A stretch of 56,409 bases of DNA from Phycisphaerales bacterium (GTDB lineage Bacteria > Planctomycetota > Phycisphaerae > Phycisphaerales > SM1A02), in the NCBI GenBank assembly GCA_009691785.1, contig SIAM01000011.1:1-56409 (forward strand). Direction: 5' to 3'. The position numbers were made by a program, and so were the translations under genes. The notes beneath the pieces are model-generated. The model was not told the origin of the DNA and did not search any database. It saw only the letters and a list, made by a program, of their open reading frames with translations. Shown piece by piece: positions 16,393 through 25,228 of this stretch (the first letter of the stretch is position 1; the number at the start of each line of letters is the position of its first letter).

Positions 16393-17276
16393 TGCATGTT
16401 CACGCCAGTTGCGCTGTGATGTTCTTAGCGCTTGCCTCGCAGGCGCATTCTTTTGCCAAAAATGTGAAAGCGGTAGGAGTCATTTATCCAGCCGCCAATG
16501 AGTTCATCTTTGATTCCTCTTTGGAAAAGTGGTCGGCGCTGTCTAAGGCTTGGTGTTTTTCCACGGGCGCAGCCAATTGCAAAGTTACGCTGGCTGTTCA
16601 AGATGGTGACTTGGCTTCTGATCGAAGCGCCACGCCAAGCGTGATTGCATGGGACGCGAGGGAAAGAAAATTTTCGTTGGCGCAGAGTTCTTTGACAGTG
16701 CTTGTTGATTCAAAGCACCTCTGCGGAGTGGGCACGGATGTTGATGCCGCGGTCGATCGTGTTGTGACGGAGGAACCGGCCAGAATATTTCGCCAAGAGA
16801 TTCCCGAAAGCCCGTGGCCTCAACTTGGCATGGCGCTGCGAAATCAATCCGAATTGTGGTGGAAAGATATTGATCCAGAACTTGGTGAAGTTGCGTTGCA
16901 ATCGTTCATGAACAAAGATGACGGCACAATGATTGTCATGTTCGCCGGGAAATATGGTTCGCTTGAGCTGGTCTTCAATGGCCAGACTTCCACACTATTC
17001 GCCGCCACGCGCCGCATAGAAAGCGGGCCGCGTGTTTCTAAGAACGCCGCAATTGAATGGCGTATGACATTTGAATCCATTGCTATTCCCGCAGGAATGT
17101 TGACTTTGGATGTGGGTGATCGCCGCCGCGTCGAGCGCTTGGATGATCTTCAATCGCCAGTCGCCAAGAAGGAATCAACCAAGGAATCCAAGACGCTCAT
17201 GCCTGGCATGTCAGAGGTCAAGCCAGACTCCAAGCCTGTATCACAGCCTGAAGTGAAGCCAGATGTGAAACCTTAG
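16392..17276 (+). CDS. Secreted protein of unknown function, coupled to the TlpA-like gene
   Basis: About 294 residues. A hydrophobic N-terminus (MHVHASCAVMFLALASQAHS) looks like a signal peptide. The body is mixed alpha/beta without a motif I recognise and includes a run resembling a sugar-binding or carbohydrate-family-9 type fold (FDSSLEKWSAL, ELWWKDIDPELGEVALQSF), but this is only a resemblance. The tail from about residue 255 is Lys/Pro/Ser/Glu-rich with EVKPD repeats. The ATG shares its first base with the last base of the preceding TGA, so it is co-translated with the thioredoxin and may be its partner or client. Confidence 0.6.
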   Translation: MHVHASCAVMFLALASQAHSFAKNVKAVGVIYPAANEFIFDSSLEKWSALSKAWCFSTGAANCKVTLAVQDGDLASDRSATPSVIAWDARERKFSLAQSSLTVLVDSKHLCGVGTDVDAAVDRVVTEEPARIFRQEIPESPWPQLGMALRNQSELWWKDIDPELGEVALQSFMNKDDGTMIVMFAGKYGSLELVFNGQTSTLFAATRRIESGPRVSKNAAIEWRMTFESIAIPAGMLTLDVGDRRRVERLDDLQSPVAKKESTKESKTLMPGMSEVKPDSKPVSQPEVKPDVKP

Positions 17277-17314
17277 GAATATTCTCAGTCCAAGCCTGAT
17301 TTGATCAAGCCATC

Positions 17315-17320
17315 TATCAT
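17315..17320 (+). promoter_or_regulatory. Putative -10 box of the YdiJ-like gene
   Basis: TATCAT, nine bases before the GTG at 17330. The spacing is slightly longer than at other suspected leaderless starts, so transcription would begin one to three bases before the codon. Confidence 0.35.
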
Positions 17321-17329
17321 AAAGTTGTA

Positions 17330-20300
17330 GTGACAAAGGTCAACACTTCTTCGGACTCAAGTTCCACCTCGGCGATTCATTTGCCATTGTTCGCCACGCT
17401 TGCGCAATTGCGTGTAAACGCCGCCAATGATTTACGCAATATGAATGTGGGCGAGGTGCGATTTGAAAAACACGATCGTATGTTGTACGCCACCGATGCC
17501 AGCATGTATCAAGTGGAGCCTATTGGTGTGGTCATTCTGAATCGACCAGAATCCGCGGTGGAGATTGTCCGCTATTGTGGCGCGCGCAATATTCCAATGT
17601 TGCCCCGCGGCAGTGGAACAAGTTTGGCGGGGCAGTGCGTGAACCAAGCCGTCATGATGGACATGAGCGCGCGTTGTCGTGGCATTCGCAGCATCAATGT
17701 CGCAGCCGGCACCGTGACGGTGGAACCAGGCGTGACGCTGGATCAACTCAACGCCGCATTAAGCCCGCACGGCATGATGTTTGGACCCGATGTGGCCACC
17801 AGCAGCCACGCCACGCTTGGCGGCATGATTGGCAATAATTCAGCGGGCGCGCGCAGTATTTTGTATGGTCGCACTGTTGAAAATGTGATTGCTATGCGCG
17901 TGGTCACCGCGCAGGGCGCGGTGCTGCAATTATTCCAAGGCTCTTGCGACAGCGACCCGGCGCAAAACGCAATCGCGCGCCGCTTGGCCGCGCTTGTGCT
18001 GCCGCTTGCGGATGAGATTCGGAAACGCATTCCAAAAATAATGCGCCATGTGGATGGCTACAACGTTGACATTGTGCTGCAACAACTTCAAGCCAGCACG
18101 GCTGGAACTTTTGACCGCGTGAACTTGGCACAATTGTTGTGCGGCTCCGAAGGAACGCTTGCGGTGATGATGGAAGCCACGCTAAAAATTGTTCCCAAGC
18201 CCGAACGCACCGGCCTGGCCATTATTGGCTTCTCAAACATTGAAGACGCGCTGACGCCATTAATTCTAATGATCAACACTAAACCCAGCGCCGTTGAGTT
18301 GATTGATGATGTGGTGCTGGAAGCCGCGCGCGACAACACGGAATATCGCCACTATGTTGACTTGATGCCTAAACCCTTTAGTGGGAAATTGGGAGCGGTG
18401 ATGTATGTTGAATATCAAGGCGCCAACGAGGCCCAGTTGAACGCGAAGTTTGATTCTTTGGCCGCTGTGGTTCCTGGCGTCGCCATGCGGCGCTATCTCA
18501 CGACTTCTTCAATTGCGTCCGCGTGGAAATTGCGCAAAGCCGGCGAGCCTCTGCTGCACAACATTCCGGGTGATCGCAAGCCCATGACATTTGTCGAGGA
18601 CACCGCGGTCGATCCAAGCCAATTGCTGCGATTTGTCAATGATTTTAAGGCAATTGTGACTCGTCACGGAACCACGGCCGCCTACTACGCGCACGCCAGC
18701 GTGGGGTGTTTGCACATTCGGCCGCTGGTGAAAATCACAGATGAAGCCAGTCGAGAAAATGTGACGGCCATTGCCGTTGAGGTTGCGGACTTAGTGGCGA
18801 AGTATGGCGGCGCGCTATCTGGCGAGCATGGAGACGGCCGCTTGCGAACGCCATTGCTAGAGCGCGTGCTTGGAAAAGAATTGTGCGAACTGTTTCGCCA
18901 AGTAAAAAATATTTTTGATCCCCATGGTTTGATGAACCCTGGCAACTTAATCAGCACGGGTGATCCGTCGCTCATCATGAAGGCGTTGCGTGTGAAGCCG
19001 CATGACCAAGACATTGCCATTGCAAAGACCAACACGTTCTTCCGATTTGAGAAGGAGCATGGATTTGAGCACGCGGTAGAGTCCTGCAATGGCGCGGGTC
19101 TTTGTCGCAAGACGCAACCCACGGGCGTGATGTGTCCCTCGTACCGCGCCACACTCGATGAACGCCACTCCACCCGCGGCCGTGGCAATGCGCTTCGGTT
19201 GGCGTTGTCTGGGCAAATGAACGCGACTGATGAAATTAGCGCGCCAGGCCAAGCTTGGAGTGATGCAGAAACCAAGGCCACGCTTGATTTGTGCCTTTCG
19301 TGTAAGGCCTGTCAAAGCGAGTGCCCCAGCAATGTGGACATTTCCAAAATGAAGGCGGAGTTTCAGGCGCAGGAATTCGCCGAGCTTGGAAAAATTCCAC
19401 TGCGCACTCGCTTGATTGGGCGTATTCGTGGGGCAAATAGGCTTGGTTCGCGCATGTGGCCAATTGCCAACGCGTTGCTTGAATACACGCCGCTTGCTAG
19501 TTTTATTCGCAGCGTGATGGGCTTCCACGCGGCTCGAACCGTTCCATCCTTCGGGCCCGCCACGCATCGTTGGCTGGCGCGCAGAAATCAAACGGACAAT
19601 TCGTCTGTAAATTCCGCCCCGCATTCAACCAACCCCGCGCATCATGTCAATCCTCAAGCGCGTCCAACCGTGTTGCTGTTCGCCGACTGCTTTACAAATT
19701 TTAATGAGACTCACATTGCCCGTCACGCGGTTGAATTGTTGGAGGCATTTGGTTATCGCGTTGTCATGTCTGACGCTGGGTGTTGCGGAAGAACATTGAT
19801 CAGTGTGGGAATGTTGGCCGAGGCCTCGCTCACATGTGCGCAAACCGCCAAAAATCTTTTATCTACTTTGCAACAAGAGAACGCCGTGGCGTTGCTTGCT
19901 TTGGAACCATCCTGCCTGAGCGCCATCAAGGACGATTGGCTTGATTTACAAATGTCCGTTGATGTAAAGCAACTCAATAAGTTGGCGGCGCGCAGCATGC
20001 TGGTGGAGGAGTTTCTTGACGCGCGTTGGAATGAGCATCCGCTGCGACCAGAGATTTCGCCGGGAAATAAAAGCGTCATTTTTCACGGTCATTGCCATCA
20101 AAAAGCGTTGTGGGGTTCCGAGTCCGGCGTGCGTTTGTTGCGGCGCATTTTTGGAGATCGATTGACCGCCTTGGACTCTGGTTGCTGCGGCATGGCGGGC
20201 TCCTTTGGCTACGCCGCGCATCGCTACGACTTGTCCATGGCTATTGGCGAGCAATCTTTGTTCCCGGCGATCCGTAAAGCGCCCGACGCGGTTGTGGTCG

Positions 20301-20422
20301 CGCCGGGCACAAGTTGTCGCCATCAAATTCGCGATGGCACAGACGCCATGCCGCTGCACCCAGTTGAATTGATCGCCAAACTATTTTCCCAACACGCGCC
20401 CGCTCACAAGCGCCATTTATAG
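17330..20422 (+). CDS. YdiJ-like FAD/4Fe-4S D-2-hydroxyacid dehydrogenase
   Basis: 1030 residues, close to E. coli YdiJ, a D-2-hydroxyglutarate dehydrogenase. Domain order: FAD-binding PCMH domain (about 65-250; PRGSGTSLAGQ, GGMIGNNSAGARS), FAD-oxidase C-terminal domain (about 285-530; SGEHGDGRLR), a ferredoxin-like pair (CNGAGLCRKT and CLSCKACQSECPSNVD), and a CCG-containing half (DAGCCGRTL, HGHCHQKALWG, SGCCGMAGSFGY). Fusing GlcD-like and GlcF-like parts lets electrons pass from a D-2-hydroxyacid to a membrane acceptor. The GTG start has TATCAT shortly upstream. D-lactate is an alternative substrate. Confidence 0.9.
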   Translation: MTKVNTSSDSSSTSAIHLPLFATLAQLRVNAANDLRNMNVGEVRFEKHDRMLYATDASMYQVEPIGVVILNRPESAVEIVRYCGARNIPMLPRGSGTSLAGQCVNQAVMMDMSARCRGIRSINVAAGTVTVEPGVTLDQLNAALSPHGMMFGPDVATSSHATLGGMIGNNSAGARSILYGRTVENVIAMRVVTAQGAVLQLFQGSCDSDPAQNAIARRLAALVLPLADEIRKRIPKIMRHVDGYNVDIVLQQLQASTAGTFDRVNLAQLLCGSEGTLAVMMEATLKIVPKPERTGLAIIGFSNIEDALTPLILMINTKPSAVELIDDVVLEAARDNTEYRHYVDLMPKPFSGKLGAVMYVEYQGANEAQLNAKFDSLAAVVPGVAMRRYLTTSSIASAWKLRKAGEPLLHNIPGDRKPMTFVEDTAVDPSQLLRFVNDFKAIVTRHGTTAAYYAHASVGCLHIRPLVKITDEASRENVTAIAVEVADLVAKYGGALSGEHGDGRLRTPLLERVLGKELCELFRQVKNIFDPHGLMNPGNLISTGDPSLIMKALRVKPHDQDIAIAKTNTFFRFEKEHGFEHAVESCNGAGLCRKTQPTGVMCPSYRATLDERHSTRGRGNALRLALSGQMNATDEISAPGQAWSDAETKATLDLCLSCKACQSECPSNVDISKMKAEFQAQEFAELGKIPLRTRLIGRIRGANRLGSRMWPIANALLEYTPLASFIRSVMGFHAARTVPSFGPATHRWLARRNQTDNSSVNSAPHSTNPAHHVNPQARPTVLLFADCFTNFNETHIARHAVELLEAFGYRVVMSDAGCCGRTLISVGMLAEASLTCAQTAKNLLSTLQQENAVALLALEPSCLSAIKDDWLDLQMSVDVKQLNKLAARSMLVEEFLDARWNEHPLRPEISPGNKSVIFHGHCHQKALWGSESGVRLLRRIFGDRLTALDSGCCGMAGSFGYAAHRYDLSMAIGEQSLFPAIRKAPDAVVVAPGTSCRHQIRDGTDAMPLHPVELIAKLFSQHAPAHKRHL

Positions 20423-20470
20423 TGAACGCCGCATTAATTCCGCCGCATAAAACCATATACCCAAGGTACA

Positions 20471-20959
20471 ATGCCACTTATGCTTACACCGCAAGACGAA
20501 TTAGAACAAGCGATTGAACGCGAGCCTTCCAACGAGGAACTTAAGAGCGCCGTTCTTTTGTTGGTGGATGACAACCTGCAAAATGTGGAATTAATGCAGG
20601 CGTGGCTGGAAACTTTGGAGTGCAAGTTGGAGACCGCGCACGATGGCGTTGAGGCCATAGAAGCTGTGGCGCGTTGCAAGCCCGATTTAATTTTGTTGGA
20701 TGTCATGATGCCGCGCATGAGCGGCTTTGAAGTATGCCGCAAAATTAAGCAGGATTCCGCTCTGCGCGATACCGTGATTATTATGGTGACTGCGTTGAAT
20801 GAGGTGGGAGATTTTGAGCGCGCCGTGGAATGCGGTTGCGACGATTTTCTGACCAAGCCGGTCAACAAGTTGGAACTGATCACGCGTGTGCGCAGTTTGC
20901 TACGTGTGCGCTTGCTTAAGCGACGCGTTGAAGCACTGTTGAAAACTCCGCGGCTTTAA
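20471..20959 (+). CDS. Single-domain response regulator (receiver only)
   Basis: 162 residues. The receiver fold carries VLLLVDDN (Asp33/34), the phosphoacceptor in LLDVMMPRMSGFEV (Asp77), MVTA (Thr107) and LTKPV (Lys129). There is no output domain; about 28 residues precede the domain and a short basic helix (VRLLKRRVEALLK) follows, as in PleD/DivK-like receivers. It likely acts by protein-protein contact. No histidine kinase lies nearby. The STAS protein downstream on the other strand could belong to the same signalling layer. AAGG lies four bases before the ATG. Confidence 0.88.
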   Translation: MPLMLTPQDELEQAIEREPSNEELKSAVLLLVDDNLQNVELMQAWLETLECKLETAHDGVEAIEAVARCKPDLILLDVMMPRMSGFEVCRKIKQDSALRDTVIIMVTALNEVGDFERAVECGCDDFLTKPVNKLELITRVRSLLRVRLLKRRVEALLKTPRL

Positions 20960-21070
20960 AATTTAAGAATCAACATTTTACATGTGCATGTCGTCATGCA
21001 TGCGTTGTCACATGTTCCCGATGCCGGAAAAGATAGTGCACAGGGTTGGTGGGACGGCGGCCGTTGGGAG

Positions 21071-21274
21071 TCAAGCCGCAGACCGCCGCCACACAACTGC
21101 AGGAGTGTCGCCAAGCCGCGTCCAGTGACTGTCCACGCCGCGAGGCTCAAGCGTCATGCTCAAATGATCCAGGTATCGACGAAGTGCGTACCAATCGAAT
21201 GTAGATAAAAATTCGCGCAGGGCGGTAGTGTTGATTCGTTGAATGCATTCGATCAGTTGTTCTTTGCTTTGCAT
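21071..21274 (-). CDS. Small conserved protein of unknown function
   Basis: 67 residues. The start at MQSKEQLIECIQRIN is fixed by a perfect AAGGAG six bases upstream. Helical N-terminal half (KEQLIECIQRINTTALREFLSTFDWYALRRYLDHL), then a short tail ending in SHWTRLGDTPAVV. From memory, similar 60-70 residue proteins with a R-YLEHL-like motif occur in other planctomycetes, but I cannot name a family. Codon use matches the neighbours. Confidence 0.6.
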   Translation of the reverse strand: MQSKEQLIECIQRINTTALREFLSTFDWYALRRYLDHLSMTLEPRGVDSHWTRLGDTPAVVWRRSAA

Positions 21275-21400
21275 TGCGTGCTCCTTGGATAATTGGCGTG
21301 AGCCTTCATCGAACCAAGCGCTACGCATGGAGCACATTTTTTAAATTCTAAAATAAATATTGCGCCCCTCACTGTTGCCACTACAGCATCTTGTGGATGC

Positions 21401-21435
21401 GCAGCAATGGCGCCACAAGTGGCTTGTATTGCTGC
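21401..21435. other. Nested inverted repeats downstream of the STAS gene
   Basis: GCAGCAAT and ATTGCTGC (8 bp, exact) enclose GCCAC-AA-GTGGC. Together they can form a long hairpin or cruciform. No T-run follows on either strand, so it is not a classic terminator; it may protect the 3' end of the kdsD-STAS transcript or bind a protein. Confidence 0.5.
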
Positions 21436-21441
21436 AATTCC

Positions 21442-21789
21442 TTATGAAATTGAGCGAAATGAAAGTTTCGCCGCGTTGACATCCGGATAGACCTCAAAAA
21501 TCTTGTCCAGCCGTGATAACAGTATGGCTTGCACCATCATGCTGCGAAGTCCGCATAAACGAACTAGGGCTCCGTGCTTTTTCAGTTTGTTGTGCATTTG
21601 CAGCAACACGCCTAGACCCATGCTGGACAAAATTTCAAGTTTGGAGCAGTCCACTACAACTTGCGTGGCGCCGCTTTCAATATGCTCGGAAACTTCTTCA
21701 ATGAGTTGTTGCGCGGTGCCGCGGTTCAGTCCGCCATCGGCGGCCACAACCAAAATCAAACCGTCGCGTTCAGTGATATAGGTCTGCAT
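21442..21789 (-). CDS. STAS-domain anti-sigma factor antagonist
   Basis: 115 residues, a stand-alone STAS domain of the SpoIIAA/RsbV class. The key segment VVVDCSKLEILSSMGLGVLLQM aligns with the SpoIIAA phosphorylation loop (MDSSGLGVIL), keeping the acceptor serine. Such proteins free a sigma factor by binding its anti-sigma kinase when unphosphorylated. The ATG lies four bases after the kdsD stop, so the two genes are co-transcribed. No anti-sigma kinase or PP2C phosphatase is in the window. Confidence 0.85.
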   Translation of the reverse strand: MQTYITERDGLILVVAADGGLNRGTAQQLIEEVSEHIESGATQVVVDCSKLEILSSMGLGVLLQMHNKLKKHGALVRLCGLRSMMVQAILLSRLDKIFEVYPDVNAAKLSFRSIS

Positions 21790-21793
21790 GAAT

Positions 21794-22807
21794 TTAGTCC
21801 CGCACAACTTTCAACGCGATTAAATCTTGAATGTCAATCAAGCCGATTGGTTTTCCGTCGGCGTCCACCACGGGCAGTTCGTCCACGCGTAATTCTCGGA
21901 TCATGCGCACCGCGTCGCGCACCAAAGATTGCGCGGGCAAGCAGCGTGGATGTTTGGTCATGCAATCGGCGATTGGTTTATCAAGCGCCTCGGCGCCAAA
22001 TTGATTGATCAAGCGGCGCACATCGCCGTCGGTCAAAATGCCCGCAAGCCTTCCGTGCATGTCAACAACCATCAACGCGCCAGAGCGTCGACCATCGCCG
22101 CATGATTGCAGGGCGCTCTTCATGGTGGCCGTAATTGCAACGCAAGTCAGATTCTTTCCCACTTGAAAGCGCACTGCCTCACTGACGGGGCGCAAGCCAA
22201 TCCCTAGCATCCCCCCTGGGTGAATCTTGTGAAAATCATCGGCCTTGAAATTTTTCCTGCGCGCCACGGCTAACGCCAACGCGTCGCCCGCGGCCAATAA
22301 AGTGGCCGTGGTGGCGGTGGGCGCAAGATTGAGCGGGCACGCCTCTTCAATGTCGCCAAGGGCAATGTGCACGTTTGAAAGTTTTGCCAAACTGGTTTGA
22401 TTGCTTTTTGAAATTGCAATACGGGTCACGCCGTCGGCTTTCAGAATGGCAGCGAAGTTCACAAGTTCGTCTGTTTCGCCGCTGTACGAAAGCAACAGGG
22501 CGACATCGTTGGAGCGAATGCGTCCAAGATCGCCATGCATAGCCTCGGTGGGATGCACGAAGTGGCTGGGTTGACCAAGGCTGGCGAATGTGGCGGAAAG
22601 TTTGCTGCCAATTAAACCTGACTTTCCCATGCCGCTCACCACAATATGTCCATCGCTCGCTGTGATCAAATCAATGGCCTTGGCAAAGTCAAGTGAATCC
22701 GTGCTGTTGTGGGAAATTCTCACGGCAAGGCGCGTGATGGCCTCGGCCTCGGAGCGTAGAACATCGGAAATAAATGCGGCCTCGTCGGTCACAGTTTTTT
22801 CGGTCAT
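21794..22807 (-). CDS. kdsD: D-arabinose 5-phosphate isomerase (SIS + CBS pair)
   Basis: 337 residues in the KdsD/KpsF layout: SIS sugar isomerase domain (about 35-175) with HIVVSGMGKSGLIGSKLSATFASLG, HPTEAMHGDLGRI and LLSYSGETDEL, then two CBS motifs (about 205-335). It converts ribulose 5-phosphate to arabinose 5-phosphate, the first step to KDO for lipopolysaccharide, which supports a Gram-negative-type envelope. The ATG at MTEKTVTDE is used; TATCAT stands seven bases upstream and there is no Shine-Dalgarno, indicating a leaderless mRNA. Other KDO genes are not in the window. Confidence 0.92.
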   Translation of the reverse strand: MTEKTVTDEAAFISDVLRSEAEAITRLAVRISHNSTDSLDFAKAIDLITASDGHIVVSGMGKSGLIGSKLSATFASLGQPSHFVHPTEAMHGDLGRIRSNDVALLLSYSGETDELVNFAAILKADGVTRIAISKSNQTSLAKLSNVHIALGDIEEACPLNLAPTATTATLLAAGDALALAVARRKNFKADDFHKIHPGGMLGIGLRPVSEAVRFQVGKNLTCVAITATMKSALQSCGDGRRSGALMVVDMHGRLAGILTDGDVRRLINQFGAEALDKPIADCMTKHPRCLPAQSLVRDAVRMIRELRVDELPVVDADGKPIGLIDIQDLIALKVVRD

Positions 22808-22814
22808 GTTAAAA

Positions 22815-22849
22815 ATGATAGCGAAATCCGACAACGACTTTGGTACAGT
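22815..22849. promoter_or_regulatory. Divergent leaderless -10 boxes of kdsD and scpA
   Basis: Minus strand TATCAT (22820-22815), 7 bases, ATG of kdsD. Plus strand TACAGT (22844-22849), 6 bases, GTG of scpA. The two start codons are only 48 bases apart, so both promoters must share the space. Confidence 0.5.
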
Positions 22850-22855
22850 TTGCTT

Positions 22856-23668
22856 GTGGCAAGCGTCGATGAATATCTGGTCAAACTTTCGGCATTTGAA
22901 GGGCCGCTTGATCTTCTTTTGTTTTTAATACGCCGCGCCGAGGTCGACATTCACGACATTCCCATTGCCGCCATCACCAATCAATATTTGAACATTCTGA
23001 AGTCGACCGACGAGATGGATGTGGAGCAAGCAGGGGAATTTCTAGTGCTTGCGGCCACTTTGGTGGAAATTAAAAGCCGGTTACTTAGCCCCAAGCCCGA
23101 ACATGATGAGTCGCAGGTTCTGCCTGACTCTTCTTTACACGAGGACCCGCGGCGTGAATTGGTGCAACAGTTGTTGGCGTATCAGCGCTTTCGAACCGCG
23201 GCAGAAACGCTTGACTCGCTTCGCAATGAATTTTCGAAGCGTTGGTCCGCTTCGGGCGTGGCGGGTGAAGTTCCCTGCGAGGACGGCCAGGCGACCACCG
23301 TTGAAGAGGTTCAAGATCTCGACATAGGCGATGTGCATTTGCTTGATTTACTTGAGGCCTTCGAGCGCATCACATTGGCGGTTGACTTCACGCGCCTTGG
23401 CGAGCACCAAGTCACATTTGACGACACGCCGATTGGTTTGCATCAAGATGATTTGGTCGATCGCTTGGAGCGCTCACCAGAGCGGCGCATACGTCTAGAC
23501 GCAATCTTTCAAGGGCGCAATCGCATGGATCGAATTGGTTTGTTTCTGGCGTTGCTGGAATTGGCGCGCGAGCAACGAATTCGAGTTCGTCAAGCGCAAT
23601 CGTCCGCGCCAATTGAATTGGAATTGGTTGATGCGATAGCGGCAATCAATATCGCTGCCCATTCATGA
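22856..23668 (+). CDS. scpA: Segregation and condensation protein A
   Basis: Kleisin subunit that bridges SMC heads with ScpB in the bacterial condensin. 270 residues. The N-terminal FEGPLDLLLFLIRRAEVDIHDIPIAAIT block is diagnostic for ScpA, followed by EQAGEFLVLAATLVEIKSRLLSP. A charged middle (about 80-160) and a C-terminal winged-helix (GLFLALLELAREQRIRVRQ) complete the fold. The GTG start fits the leaderless pattern (TACAGT, six bases). No scpB follows; the gene instead overlaps dacB tail to tail by six bases. Confidence 0.93.
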   Translation: MASVDEYLVKLSAFEGPLDLLLFLIRRAEVDIHDIPIAAITNQYLNILKSTDEMDVEQAGEFLVLAATLVEIKSRLLSPKPEHDESQVLPDSSLHEDPRRELVQQLLAYQRFRTAAETLDSLRNEFSKRWSASGVAGEVPCEDGQATTVEEVQDLDIGDVHLLDLLEAFERITLAVDFTRLGEHQVTFDDTPIGLHQDDLVDRLERSPERRIRLDAIFQGRNRMDRIGLFLALLELAREQRIRVRQAQSSAPIELELVDAIAAINIAAHS

Positions 23669-25228
23669 ACCGCCGCCTAGTGATTCGCGCGCAGGTTGGC
23701 CAGCTTTGGGCGAAATGACCGCGCCAACAGGCTGCAGCGTTTCTAGATATTGCGCCGTGGCTTTGACAATACTCTCTTGCAATTGCTTTGCTTTTCCAAT
23801 GCCGCCGGCTTCAAAACCATTGTAAATCACGCTGAAAGTGGCGTAATGTCCGTTGACGCATTTCACCACGCCTGACAGGGCGCACACGCCGTTGATATAT
23901 CCAGTTTTGCAATGGACGGAAAATTTATGGGCATCCAAATCCTGAAACCTTTTCTTCACGGTGCCACTTTGACCACCCACAGCCAGGGTGGCGGTGAATG
24001 TCTCTCCAATTTTCTCGTCACTCACCAAGTCATTTAACCACGCGCTCAGAATACTTGCGCTCACGCGGTTCTCTTTTGAAAGACCGGAGCCGTCAACGGT
24101 ATCAAGCGCGTCAAGATTGGCTTTGTCCCCAATGCGTGAGCGCACAGTTTTTTCAATGGCATCGGAACCATTGAGCCAGGATCCAGACGTGCCTGTGGAA
24201 ATAAATCCAATGCGTTTCAGTAAACACTCGGCGTATAAATTTTGGCTATCCACATTGCAACGCGTCAGCACCGTGATGATCGGTGTCCGAATGAGTGGTC
24301 CAACTGGTTCGCCTTCTGAAACTGGATCAGTTGCGCTGGCCAGCCGAACTGACTTCACCGGAATACCACCCTTGACAAGTCGCTCCGTTAAAATTTGCGC
24401 AAAGAAACTAGAGGGCTTGGTCAAAGCGATGCTTACAGGTTCTTCCAAAGTTTTTTTGCATTCGCCATGAATTGTAAATGTATTAGGTGATTCTTCGCGC
24501 TGAATCCATAGGCCATTATCCTTGCCTTTTAATTTTTGGGTCTGATTTACAATTTTGACAAAGTCGTTGCCAGGTCTCATTTTAAAAATCTCTGCGCCTT
24601 GGTCAGATGGTTTTGCCCATAAATCCAGGCGATTCAAGTGAAATGTAATTCCACCAACGGGCGCGCAGTACGGTTCATTCAATTGATCGGCGGGCCAACT
24701 AGGGTGTACATCCATGCGATCAAAGACGCGGTCGTCAATCACAAGTTCGTCGCATTGGGTCATGCCCGAGGCTTTCGCGCCTTGCACCCAAAGATCAAGC
24801 AAGTCCTCTGGCGTCTTTCCTTTTTGTTGTGTTCCATTTTTATCCGTGTAGACCATCTGTGACAGAAGTTCTGGATCGGCGAACGCGGGGTCGCCATCAC
24901 CCACCGCGATCAAGCGATTGCCATCGCGTAGCAAGCGCGTTTGAAATACAAAGTCTGGTCCAAAGAGGCGCAGCGCCGACCCAGTGGTGAGAAGTTTTTC
25001 ATTGCTCGCAGGTGACATGGCAGTGTCACCGTGTATGCGCACAAGTTCAATTGCGTTGTCGCCACGAATACTGACGGCCGTTTTTCCTTTTTGGAGCGAC
25101 GATATGTTCACCAATCCTTTGACTGTGGAGGCAAGGTCGGTGGCGTAGAGTGTTGTGCAGACAAATAAACCCACGCACGCGGCAGCGGCGCACGCGCCAC
25201 GATTTAAATTTGTTGAAACCACATTCAT
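23663..25228 (-). CDS. dacB: D-alanyl-D-alanine carboxypeptidase/endopeptidase (PBP4 type)
   Basis: 521 residues, peptidase family S13. Signal peptide 1 to about 30. All three penicillin-binding motifs are present: SxxK as SPASNEK, SxN as DGSGLSKENRVS and KTG as HCKTGYING. A long insertion between SxxK and SxN is typical of DacB. It trims or cleaves peptidoglycan cross-links in the periplasm, showing that this planctomycete makes peptidoglycan. The start codon follows the HI0933-like stop directly (TAAATG), making it the last gene of the feo unit. Confidence 0.92.
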   Translation of the reverse strand: MNVVSTNLNRGACAAAACVGLFVCTTLYATDLASTVKGLVNISSLQKGKTAVSIRGDNAIELVRIHGDTAMSPASNEKLLTTGSALRLFGPDFVFQTRLLRDGNRLIAVGDGDPAFADPELLSQMVYTDKNGTQQKGKTPEDLLDLWVQGAKASGMTQCDELVIDDRVFDRMDVHPSWPADQLNEPYCAPVGGITFHLNRLDLWAKPSDQGAEIFKMRPGNDFVKIVNQTQKLKGKDNGLWIQREESPNTFTIHGECKKTLEEPVSIALTKPSSFFAQILTERLVKGGIPVKSVRLASATDPVSEGEPVGPLIRTPIITVLTRCNVDSQNLYAECLLKRIGFISTGTSGSWLNGSDAIEKTVRSRIGDKANLDALDTVDGSGLSKENRVSASILSAWLNDLVSDEKIGETFTATLAVGGQSGTVKKRFQDLDAHKFSVHCKTGYINGVCALSGVVKCVNGHYATFSVIYNGFEAGGIGKAKQLQESIVKATAQYLETLQPVGAVISPKAGQPARESLGGGS

